Assembly (NCBI GenBank): GCA_015039465.1
Contig: MU130360.1
Coordinates: 107,189 to 141,968 of the forward strand
DNA from: Phlegmacium glaucopus
Taxonomy: Eukaryota; Basidiomycota; Agaricomycetes; Agaricales; Cortinariaceae
DNA length: 34,780 nt
Direction: 5' to 3'
Numbering within the stretch: position 1 is the stretch's first letter; each line of letters opens with the position of its first letter. The notes below the pieces were generated by a model, which was given only the letters and a program-made list of their open reading frames with translations, made no database searches and was not told the DNA's origin. Below, piece after piece: positions 10,279 through 20,600 of the stretch. Position numbers and translations under genes: made by a program.

Positions 10279-12012
10279 ATGCCAACATCTCTCATCATGT
10301 CTTACAAGCATGGATCATCCTTAGAAGACCTCATTGGCTCCAGTCCAGAATGGATGGATCTATGGCATTTGAGCAAACTCACTGCTCCATGCATTTTCAC
10401 TGCACTCCACACCAAGTATTGGGGGCTGGGCAAGAAGAGTATGAAGGATGAGGAAGTTGAATGGCATAAGTTGCAGAACGCAGTGGGTGAGATGGATGTT
10501 GACAACTTCAGCAATCCTGGTTGCTATGTCCTTGACTTTGGCATCAAAGGCATCCAACCCCAGAAAATTTGGATCCGTGCTGATTATAAACTCATTTATG
10601 ATGAACTTGAGGGCTGGTTCAATGTTGATCCTATTGGGAAGGCTCCCAGTGCCATTGTTACAGGGCAGCCAGGCATAGGTAAGTATTCTTCTATTGCTGT
10701 CAGGTCTCACTAACAACAAATTAGGCAAATCTATTTGGATTTATTATGCTCTGCGCCGACGTCTTGGTGAACAAAAACCCATCATATGGTACTATAGTGA
10801 GGGCTGTTATTTGTTTGTAAATGAAGGGGTCTTCAAGAAGCCTAAGGACTTCCTCCCAGTTGATTTCAAGCAATTAGTTTGGACCTTGGTTGACTCGGGT
10901 ACAGTTCCTACCCCCTTGGTGGACCAGGGAACACGACTTTTTATCATATTTACAACTTCTCCAAACAAAACACAGTGGAAGGATCTCAACAAGTCCACAC
11001 GTTTTACAACCTGCATCATGGATCCATGGACCTGGCAGGAAATGCTTCAACTGTAAGTGTAGCCTCTAGTCAGCATTGCATTGACACTCATGCTGCATAT
11101 AGAGTGTCTATAACCAATCTTAGCATTGACCTTGCCACCACTATCTATGATACATATGGGCCCATGCCTCGTCTCTGGATAGATCTCAACGAGCAACAAG
11201 AAAGGACTCGATATGAATCAGAGGTTCACACAGCCATCAATAACATGACATCTTCCAAACTTGAGCAACTTATTGCTGATACTGTATCCCTTACCATGGA
11301 TGGAGTGTCCTGCAAACTTTATCTAATCAGCCGGGTGGATCCAGTCAATCCACGGAGTCTACATATCATTGCTCCTATCACCCACAATATCCAATCAATG
11401 CTTGCAAACCACTTTCGGCACTGCATGGAACGATTAGATGTGATCCGTCTTTACAAAAAATTTGCCAAGATTCCTGAGTCGCGCAAGGTGGCTGGCATGT
11501 TGTTTGAAGCATTTGGTCAGCAACTTCTGCAGGAAAATATCATGCTTGATATGGTTCCGATGGTGCAGCTCCGTTCGGTACCCACTGGGAAGCCACAGCT
11601 GAACTCAAGTCACATCTTCCTTGTGAATCCGGAATTGGAGGCATCTCGCCAGGCAGCATTGGGGCGCATGAGCCGTCTCGATGTAAAGCCAACTAGAGTT
11701 GTTGAATCAGGTGGTACCCCACCATCTGTCGAAGAAGGCATCTACTATTTGCCCAAGAAGACAAATCAGGTAGCAATTGATTCCTTCATCGTATCCGGTG
11801 GTAGCCTATACCTCTTTCAATTCACAATAGGTGAACATCACGATGTCAAGGCTGGGCTTAAGACATTCCTTGAGGCATGTCCGGGCATTCCAGCAGAAGA
11901 TAATTGGTGTTTTGTGTTCATCATCCCAACCGACCAGACTGTGATGTGCCCACAACTGCCTGATGCACTCCGAGGTATAGCCGTCTGTTCAGCAGCCATC
12001 GCCGTGGAGTAA
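10279..12012 (+). CDS. CR-type (Crinkler/RHS-like) P-loop NTPase - REase-fold protein (545 aa)
   Basis: Three exons join in phase: 10279-10678, 10725-11052 and 11103-12012. The predicted protein has 545 residues and no damage. Residues 1-120 form a variable N-terminus. Walker A GQPGIGKS (129-136) is followed by SIWIYYALRRRLGE and PIIWY, the pattern of the NTPase domain of fungal CR (Crinkler-RHS) proteins. TTSP and DPWTWQEM follow, the latter just before the second intron. The C-terminus carries AIDSFIV (D469) and LYLFQFTIGEHHDV (Q482), matching the divergent restriction-endonuclease-fold domain of this class. In oomycetes and chytrids such proteins are host-targeted or inter-organism effectors; in basidiomycetes their job is unknown. 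I see no secretion signal. The start is supported by an upstream in-frame TAA; a second Met is at 10297. The protein is intact, unlike its neighbours on both sides. Confidence 0.85.
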
Positions 12013-12022
12013 TATCATTCTA

Positions 12023-12055
12023 TAATTATAATTGTAATTGTAATTGTAAATTAGA
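12023..12055. repeat. TAATTG-type microsatellite at the MCM4 left breakpoint
   Basis: A short AT-rich array with four imperfect units of TAATTG/TAATTA lies between the stop codon at 12010-12012 and the first recognisable MCM4 codons at 12081. Such tracts can promote breakage or template switching; here that is only an inference from position. Confidence 0.6.
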
Positions 12056-12080
12056 AGTACATAAGTAAACTCAGATAATC

Positions 12081-14353
12081 AAACAAGTCATTCGTCTTCA
12101 AGAAACACCCAATGCAGTACCCGATAGCCAGTCCCTTTGAATGTAGGTGCTTGGTCTCACTCATTGTCATGGAATCATTACGCTCAATGGGTTGATATTC
12201 TCAGGGAATAACTTTGGGAATGTCGTACGGTGAAACCCCGTAATCGCAAACGAATGGAAAGTTTGCATTTTGCCCATAATGACACTTCAGGGGATTAGGT
12301 TGAAGGGTTGGATACCAGTGATGCTCGGGATATTGTTCAGGTTAATCGGTCGTCAATTTCATGACGGTCGTTCAATCCGAGTCGACAGACCCTATGCGTA
12401 GAGTAATATGATTTTTAATCTGTAGGCATCAAGTAGACATCAAACTCCACATACCGTTTCTCTGAGCGTGTACGATGAACTCTAGATGTCTCCAAACCTG
12501 GTGATCGGGTTATCGTTTCAGGTATTTACAGAAGTGTTCATGTACGTTCAAATCCCAGGCAGAGGACACTCATGAGTCTTCTCAAGACGTACTTGGACGT
12601 AGTCCATGTTAGACTCGGGGGGGTCGGGACTCTTGGTTTGGACAAAAGCACGAGGTCAGCCAGGAATGATCGTGTCCCCGGCGTTGGCGGTATAGGTGAT
12701 GGAGGCGACGAAGACGAAGAGAGGGAAGGCATACAGAGCCGCAAAGCCGAACTAGAACAGAAATTGAAGGATCTGAGCCAGCGGCCTGATATCTACGAAT
12801 ATTTGGCCAAGTCGCTTGCCCCTTCGATTTGGGAGATGGACGATGTGAAAAAGGGAATATTATTGCAGTTGTTTGGTGGCACGAACAAAAGTGTGGCAAG
12901 AGGTGGTGGCGGTTGTTGATGTGACCTAGATACGACATGATGACAACTGAATGTATTACCTAGATACGACAGGACGTACTAGGTCAATGCATAAGTAGTC
13001 TGTAGATATGAAGGACGTACGCCTCAGTGTCAGGTAATATGATGACAACTGAAGAAGAAAGGGATCGTAGATTATAAAGGAGTGATCACATGATAAGACA
13101 CACCAGTAAATCTCAGCTTCTTCAGGTGATTATCCTTTTTTTCTACAAGCTGCTTATCTCTCATCGAGTATCCAGTATGTTCATAAAATTGCGCCGCGAG
13201 GGGGCTTTGCGTCAGGAAAAGGTTCTTCAGCAGTTGGTCTGACAGCATACACTACACGCGACCCAGAAACGAAACAACTCAAAGGCTAGTCTTATCTGTC
13301 CTCAGTGGCTGGCTCTTTCTCAGTGGTGCTCTTGTATTGAGCGATGGTGGTGTCTGCTGTATCGATGAATTTGACAAAATGTCGGACGCGACACGTAGTG
13401 TCCTGCACAAAGTGATGGTCAGTATCACTTCGACTAGATTTTTTTGTACATCTCATTCACCTAACCTCCCTCTAGGAACAACAAACAGTTTCCATTGCCA
13501 AAGCTGGCATCATCATCACGACTCTCAATGCGCGAACTTCCATTCTCGCAGCTGCCAATCCCGTCAAGTCAAAATACGATGTTTATCTACGCATCACAAG
13601 AAACATCGAGCTACCTCCAACCCTAATTTCCCGATTTGACCTTCTATACCTCGTCCTTGATCAAGTAGATGAAGGTCAGGACCGGAAACTCGCGCAACAT
13701 CTGGTAGGGCTTTACCTTGAAGATGCACCTGCAGCCGACACACAAGACCTTCTAGTAAGTTACTCGCATATTTCTGTGACCTAATAGGACTATCAAGCTC
13801 ATTAATCATCGCAGCCCCTGTCAGAACTATCAGCGTATTTCGACCACGCCCACTCCAAGATCTCTCCTATCATCACCGAAGAGGCAGGGGAAGAACTCGT
13901 CAGTGCCTATGTTGCATGGGCGATGATCCTCGTGCAAGTGAGAAACGCATCACCGCAACGACACGTCAGCTAGAGAGCTTAATCCGTCTCTCCGAAGCCC
14001 ATGCCCGAATGCGTTTCTCTGAGTTCGTAGAACTCGAGGACGTGAAAGAAAGCAGTCTGCTTATGCGTGAGGCTATCAGGACGAGTGCTATGGATCCCCG
14101 TACTGGCAAGATTGATATGGGATTTCTAAACACGGGTACTGGTACTGGCCAGAGGAAGCTTCGAGAAGATATGAGGAAGGAGATTTTGAATGTGTTAGAT
14201 GCTGGCGCGAAAGGCAAAGCAATCAAATGGTCCGATGTGATGAAGGCTTTGGGAGAACAGAGTAGTGTCAAAGTCGATCCTTTGGAGTTCTCGGAGGTTA
14301 TTGAGGGACTAGGGAATGAGGGTGTAGTAAAGGTTGTTGGTGAGGATGATTAG
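12081..14353 (+). pseudogene. MCM4: MCM4 (Cdc54) pseudogene, C-terminal two-thirds, inverted segment
   Basis: MCM4 is a subunit of the Mcm2-7 replicative helicase. Recognisable pieces, in order, are: QVIRLQETP at 12084; QTPHTVSLSVYDEL at 12441; NPRQRT and LLKTYLDVVHVR near 12550-12610; RPDIYEYLAKSLAPS and DDVKKGILLQLFGGTNKS near 12780-12890; TSKSQLLQ near 13105; [13 protein letters not shown] near 13215; Walker [12 protein letters not shown] near 13351; [17 protein letters not shown] near 13610; and MGDDPRASEKR to the stop at 14351-14353. Spliceosomal introns are kept, so this is not a processed copy. Damage is multiple. A base is missing at about 12483 (TAG follows). About 300 bp interrupt the frame at 12132-12440. 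The exon part holding the Walker A motif is missing, with a stop at 12917-12919. The intron after 13285 has lost its donor, and about 10 bases are missing near 13911-13916. The zinc-finger region and N-terminus are absent here. Confidence 0.93.
12918..13105. repeat. Repeat-rich filler replacing the MCM4 Walker A segment
   Basis: Where the Walker A (GDPGTSKS) segment of MCM4 should be, there are about 190 bp of unrelated DNA. It is built from short direct repeats: ACCTAGATACGACA at 12924-12937 and 12958-12971, ATGATGACAACTGAA at 12937-12951 and 13039-13053, and GGACGTAC at 12972-12979 and 13013-13020. MCM4 similarity resumes with TSKSQLLQ just before the donor near 13127. The patchwork resembles templated filler made during error-prone break repair. 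Confidence 0.75.
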
Positions 14354-14609
14354 ACGGATAGAGGGGTGATTGATTCCCTGTGGCATTGTTCTCCTGCTTG
14401 TTTTCTGTTTGATTGCTCTCCCTAGTTGTGAACAAATTCTCGGATTATATTTTTTCTATCTTGTAAATTTGGCGACATGTACACTAGTCTGTAGTTAATC
14501 TCAGAATCAAAGGTAGGATCTACAAGGCTAAATGTCTTGTACGCGTGAAAGAAGCTGGAGGAAGAAAGCATTTTCAATCTACCTCTCGATTATATACCTG
14601 CATGTGTCA
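14354..14609. other. Junction between the two convergent MCM4 halves
   Basis: About 256 bp separate the stop of the + strand C-terminal half from the end of similarity of the - strand N-terminal half. The left part is probably the old MCM4 3' untranslated region. The right inversion breakpoint should lie here, between about 14450 and 14609. No repeat matching the left breakpoint was seen by eye. Confidence 0.55.
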
Positions 14610-15678
14610 GTCGTCTTGCATGCCTTCCAAACCCGCTCCGTGATCCATATCAGCGATGTCCGGCATCAAGTCCTTTAAAACTTGGTCCATAGCAGGTATG
14701 ACTTCAGGAGCTGACTGTGCAGCTTATTTGAAGGTGGATTCGCCACGAGGTTGACAACATCGAGGTTCAGATTGGTTTCACCAGTCTGCCGCATTCTCCG
14801 AAAATACTTCTCGTATAAGATGGCTTCACCTTCAGCTGGTGAAGTGAAAGCGCGAGTCTTGAGTCCGAGTTCTCGATCATAAGATACACGATATTTAGGT
14901 TTGAAGCCTTTCAAGAAATCATGGGATGGTCTCATCGTTTCGGCCAGATTGACAGTTGTACCCCAGATGGCACGGATCTCATCAAGTTCGTCTGAAGGTG
15001 CTAATCGGCTGAAAGATTGGGCGCAGATGATGCCGGTACATCTAGTTTGTCTGAATTGAGATTATCGGGACCAAGAGCAGGCTGGGCAATAGCTGGGTAC
15101 GACGGGGTCGACGGCCTGAGGAGCTTGGTGTAATGGCAAGAGAAGAGTGGATATCACCCCGTCTATTTTTAGGAGTTTTGTTGATAATAATTGGGCTCCT
15201 GATTTGAAAGTTTAGTGAGATAAGTCGCTCAGATGGGGTCAATCACTCACGATGGGAAGTCGAGAGGATCAGAGTTTGGAGGTGCATCCAATGGCCGCGC
15301 GGCGCGTCGCTGGGGCGTTTTTACTGGAGAAGACGAGGGAAATGCCATCGGTGACGAGCTTTCAGCTAAAGACGCGTCAATTAACAACTGAACTTTGAAA
15401 CGGGGTATATTGTTTTCTTACGCATGAAAAGAGGTGTGCGCTTTGGAGTCTGCATACCGAAAGCTCTCCTGGCCATAACCCTTCTTAGTGGTGTGCTATC
15501 TAGAGCATTTGAATCGTTGACGAGCTGGTATGCCCGCTACCGATGGTGTTGCTGCGAGGAATAGTGGGTTTCCTGGTGATGGTGCATCGGGCATCGATTG
15601 CTCTGCTACTGTTCCATCATTCATTTCCACATCATCTATGTGGGATGATGGAAAGTCAAGGGCTGGTGGCGACGACAT
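14610..15678 (-). pseudogene. MCM4: MCM4 (Cdc54) pseudogene, N-terminal part
   Basis: Read from 15678 leftwards, this is the N-terminal third of MCM4. A Met start with a Ser/Pro-rich tail leads to NPLFLAATPSVAG, then MQTPKRTPLF, FPSSSPVKTPQRRAARPLD, RRGDIHSSL, IRAIWGTTVNLAE, FLKGFKPKYRVSYDRE, MRQTGETNLNLDVVNLV and finally EVIPAMDQVLKDLMPDIADM near 14615-14700. Two introns keep GT...AG ends (donors near 15421 and 15256). The frame is broken by an extra base at about 15511-15514 (TAG 15496-15498), a shift at about 15081-15100, a missing base at 15001-15003 (TAG), and about 11 missing bases near 14702-14712. With the + strand half it accounts for most of one MCM4 gene. Only about 100 residues around the zinc finger are missing from both. 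Confidence 0.9.
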
Positions 15679-17634
15679 CTGGTGCACCTGTGACAGGTAG
15701 ATGAGGTGCTGCAGTAGCGACGGAGTTCAGGCGCGACGCGTCAGTTTGATTTTAGGGCAGGTTTTCGGAGTGGACCATATGATCAGGTACGATGGAGGAA
15801 TCTGTCATAATACTCTTCGTACGGAGTCCACTGATTTGAAGGGTCACGAAGCACATGATACAGTTAAAGTACGAGAGGGCGGGCAATTCTAATGTTTCAG
15901 CATGGGTTGTCATTGTACATAGTAGAATGACTTACATTAGATGTGATAGAACTGATTACTGGGTTGCAAGTAGATTCACATTGAGGAGATACCTGAATAC
16001 TACCAGTCATCTGTCGGCGTTGGAAAAGATTGGCCCGAGGTTTGTTCTAACCGTTAGACCATTAATAGACGAAAAGTCACAATGTGTGACACATCCGTGA
16101 CCCCCTGACCAACTGGACGACAAGCGTTACCCTATCTCTATCTAGGAACGTCAACAATAGCTAATAAGATCTTCATGGGCTCTGTACTTGCGCAATTGAC
16201 GAGGCAATTATAGGTATAACCTCTCATCTCTATACCTGGCACAATTTTTTTTTGGACTTTTCACAGGGCTTCATGACTTCAACCTTCAAGTTGCAAAGGC
16301 AAACTTGAATCATCGACATCATGCTCTGAGTCCAAATCGTCAAGTTCAATGACTCTACCACAGGCAACTTCCATCTCATGTTGAACCTCAGCCACGATTT
16401 CGGCTGATCATGGTAAGTCAATTCAAAACTTGACAATAAAGGCTTAGATTTATTCTTAGCTATTTTCTGGATGGTTATACAAGATAATCGATAAATAGTT
16501 ACACCAAAATGCCGTGAATAGTGTTTGGTTTCGCGATGTTCCTTGGCTGCCTGGTTTTTACAGGACCACAAGCCATCAAGGCGGTCTTCACTTTATCTGT
16601 CACGGCTCTTGACTATCTATACCTTGGCATCGCGTCAAACCCTATCGCCTTCCCCGGGTTAAAAGAAGAGCATTACCACTTCTCTTAAACCCTCCAGGTG
16701 CCCGCCGCTGAGTGGCGCGCTGCTGCGATAGGAGAGATGGGCTGGGAACTGAGTCGCGTTCGTCTTCTTTGCCATCTTTGGCTTTACTGAGGAATTGCGC
16801 AAAAACTACCGAGCCTCCCTTCAACCTGTCGTCCAAACAATGATGAGTGGAGTCAAGAGCGGTCCTATCAGTAATGCTGAAGGGTGTGTTATATCTCTTT
16901 TCTTTTTCTTTTTTTGTTCTGTCTGATATATTTAGGATCACTCCCAAGGATACAACTATTAATTTGCCCTTTGACACCATGAAATCCGATTAGAGTTCTC
17001 CGTGGTTTACATTCAGAATAGCAGTACAATATCCTTCAAATAATTAGGAAAAATCAGTACTTATAACCCCCTTTGTACCACAGTATGTATTGGCCGACAC
17101 GGAAACCAAGACATAAGCTGTTATTGACATGAAAAGATCCTGCGTGGTATATCAAACCTCATTGATCTTCATTTCGTTTTATGGCCTACTGGCAGAGCGC
17201 CTAGTATACGAGGGCCACAATAGCCTTCCTCCGGCTTTCCTCCCAACTTTTTTGCCATTTTGAAAATTAGGCACTGCCTGCAGGGAAGAGTACCGCCACA
17301 CATCGCTAGGAACGAGGGCAACATTAAGTTCTATAGACCCGAAAAACGGTTTCGGTATGAAAAGCAATTATGGAAAACTATATGACGGACGTACAACTTC
17401 GTTGTAATACCCCCCGAATTGTGATGGGCTTGCCCTGTAGCAGTTACTTAGAAGTCGAGAAATTGGCGCAGATCTAAATATTACACTACTTGGATACAAA
17501 TGTTAAAAAAAAAAAACCACATACACCGATAGCATAAGATTCAACAAACAACAAAAAGCAGAGCGGCTTTAAAAAGATGGAGCATAAGAATAATAAAAAA
17601 TCATTATTTTAAGAAAAAAGCAATGATGAGATTT
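15679..17634. other. Gene-poor region, old MCM4 5' flank to SCC3 3' flank
   Basis: Nearly 2 kb with no intact gene. The right end (17400-17634) is A-rich, with a 12-base A run near 17506, and is probably the SCC3 3' flank. A short coding-like relic on the - strand is listed separately (16279-16404). A second open frame on the - strand at 16642-16980 shows no family pattern, and I do not call it a gene. Confidence 0.5.
16279..16404 (-). pseudogene. Short acidic coding-like relic, unrecognised
   Basis: From 16404 leftwards, 41 codons encode an acidic segment that begins AEIVAEVQHEMEVACGRVIE and ends at TGA 16279-16281. A TCAG directly upstream could be a splice acceptor, so this may be the last exon of a lost gene or transposon. 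The acidic D/S-rich ending resembles tails seen in some fungal transposase ORFs, but no family can be named. Confidence 0.25.
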
Positions 17635-20600
17635 TCAATGTCGAATTCGTTTTCTCCGAATTTGCATGTCGGGTGTTCCATCCACATCTATCAAGGGATC
17701 AGGATCAGACGTTCCATTGGGTGCATCCAATGCTTCGTCGTTGTCGCCCGTCCTAGTACGTTTCAATGAGGACTTCGGTGTGACAATTTCATCGCCTTGT
17801 TCTCCTTCTGCGTCGGACGGTGTAACAGCTGGCAGCGGTGAACCTGAACGTGACCTTTGCCCATTTTCACTTCCATGCAAAGGCTCTGGGGAGGTTTTAT
17901 CCAGATGTGTAGGCCTTGGACGAGCCTTGGGGGTGACTGGACCAGGTTCATCACCCGCATCGATAACTGCTTCTTCTTCGACAATAGGGTTTGCTCGTGT
18001 TGCTCGTCTCGGCTTTGGACGGGGACGTGGTGGTGCAGCATTGTCTTCATCCAATGTCCTCTCCCCCTCGCTCTCCTCTGCACTCGAGGCAGCCCCAGCC
18101 CCACTTTTCGCACCTTTCCTGGGTCTCTTGACCTTAGGCACTTGCGCTGATAAACAAGGTCAAAAACAATGAGAAAAACAAAATATAATGAACCGCTTAC
18201 GATTATCCTTTGTCATAATTGCAGTCAAGCGTTTCTCGTATGCTCGCTCAGGCTCCCACACTTTAGATGTAGGTGCAATTTCAATTTTGGCTTCAGCGAA
18301 GACTTGGTCCATATGCGCTTTACTAGATATTGGGTCATATTAGTCTGGTCAACAAGCAAGCTTGGATACTTGACTCACATTTTCAGAGCATCTCTACTTT
18401 GGATTGCACCAAGAAGCGGCATCAAGACCCGGAAGAATCCGATGGCAGCTTTGAGTGATTTCTTATTCTTGTTATTTTCATAGGTTGCGATGCGCTTTCC
18501 AATCCAGGAGAGCAGGTTAGTATGGATTTGGACAACGTATTGAATATCCAGGCGTCGGAGGATGGATAATTGACTTCCTCTGACGATAAAGCATGTCGAA
18601 ACAAGTTTGGCCAACAGTACAGAATTGCTATCATCACGGACGAGACCATCGAAAATGAGAGTGTAGGACTAGATTCAAGATTGAGATCTGTAGCAAGAAT
18701 CCACATAATATGTAACTTACCTCCCGCAGAGCTTGCGTAAGAGTCGTGACGATGACATCGGGATTGTCAATCATAGTGCTTTCTTCCCTAAGTACATCAA
18801 CGATGGCCTTGGAACAGGTATCAAAAGAGATCTCAAGACGACCATAATGTGCAAGAACGACGGCTCCATGGTGGATGTGGATGGCACCAGCCCGAATTGC
18901 TCGCAAAAATGTTGAAATGACATCAATAAAGAGATATTCTCGCTCCAAAAGATCCCGGGCGCTCAATTCAACTGTAAAGACTATTGAGCCATGATTCTTA
19001 AAAGGTAAGGGGTTAAAGGAATATCTGACCTTCCCTACGAGGTGCCTTTTTCCGAGCTTTAATCTCTTTATTAGTTTGGTTTCCTTCGTTCTCGTCGTTC
19101 TCGTCCCCACTTGATTCATCAGCATCGCTCTTCTGGACATCGTCTTCATCGGCGTCATCGTCAAGAAATTCTGCATATCTCTCGATCTCTGCCTGAATGT
19201 AACCCGCGCAACGATATTGAACTTCATCATCCATAGTTAGAGCCAATGACGCAATGGGTAGCGGAGTGCCATCCGCAGAGACAGTCTGTCTAGCAGTGAA
19301 GAGCACATGAAGGTCTAGAAGATGTTTGAAAGCCTTTATGACAATAGTTAGTAATTAAGACGAGGTCAAGATGGCGCAGATGGGAAACTTACTGCCCGTT
19401 TCACACCTTCAACAGTGTTCGACTGTGTCCCCACCGCATACTCGACCAATTTCTCTAGTAAATTCTCTCGTTGTTCTTCAAGTACTTCTTTATAGCGAAT
19501 TTCCTCAGGAGTAGGATCGTCTTCTGCGGTTAAACCCTTCGTCTTCCAAAATATATGAAGAGTCAAGAAGTGCAGCGCTCGTTCGATCATCTGGAAAGAC
19601 CACATCTTTTAGAAATGGAAAACTTCCGATGTTTACTGGAGATAGTTACCGTTTCCTCATCTTTATATCCGAGTCGTCCTCTCTCAACAAGAGCATTGAT
19701 GATATCCCAAGCGCTACTTTGCTTGCCACCTTCGTCTTCCTCAGTCCAGACCGTCATATTCCGCGTTCCAGCTAGAACACTGAGACGAGTACACCAAGCA
19801 CTGAGAGCCAGAACTTCATCCTCAGAGAAAGAGGCCACTTCGATTTCATCTCGTCCAGCAATGATATCACGTAGCTGGGTCGATAACTCATCTTCCAGCT
19901 CAAGAATCTTGGTACTATTTGCATTCGATAAACTGGTCGCATCCATGAAATAACGGATTGCAGTCATTGCACAGGAAAGAACCTTGATTGAGGAGTGTGA
20001 GACGAATTGCTTGATAACATCATCCCATAAGCTGGTATACGCCTGGATAATACCGAATGAGAAAATGAAATTGGGGACAAGAAACAAACCTGACCGCAAT
20101 CATCCTCATCTCGAGGTATAGATCAAGATTCATAAGGGTCGGGATGATGAGGACGTCAGAAATACGATTCTGGTCTGTTTGGTGTTTGATGAAAAGTCGT
20201 GGAAGACCCTTAATAAGTGCTCGTGTCATGTCATTAGAAACGCTCTCTTCTTCTCCCTGCGCAGTTACGTTAGTGGAAGAACATGAATAGAGCGCATATA
20301 CGAACCTTCTTTGCACTTGCAGACTCTTTGGTCTTCCTGAGGACGGTGACAAGAACTTCGAGGAGAATGCTCTCCTCAACCTCTTCCAACCGCCATGCTT
20401 CATCGACAACAAAATCGTCCTTGTGCTTCTTTCCGTTGGTCTTGGTCTTTGCTCTTGGTGTTGAACTCGGCTGACTGTCTTCGCCAGAAGCTGAGTGATC
20501 GAGGAGAAGGATCTCAAGGAGATGTTCCCAATCGCTGATAGTTTCGACCTCATCCCATAGTGCCTCTACTGCAAGAGCTATGCGACCTCGCTGCTCTGCA

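Larger units (their letters stand above)
10205..12067. repeat. 10-bp direct repeat TACATAAGTA flanking the CR-type gene
   Basis: TACATAAGTA is present at 10205-10214 and at 12058-12067. The interval between them (10215-12057) contains the CR-type NTPase-nuclease gene and little else. A duplication of this kind is what an integrating element leaves behind. No terminal inverted repeats were found just inside the copies, and the 10-mer is AT-rich, so chance is not excluded. Confidence 0.4.

Noticed and set aside
12538..12938. Open frames on the - strand over the MCM4 C-terminal half
   Set aside because: They are reverse-strand shadows of MCM4 codons, and the + strand translation matches MCM4 clearly.
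16642..16980. 112-codon open frame on the - strand
   Set aside because: No domain, no splice structure and no recognisable family; composition is not convincingly coding.
17666..18172. 168-codon open frame on the + strand
   Set aside because: It is antisense to the low-complexity last exon of SCC3, and its Ser/Pro-rich translation is a by-product of that composition.
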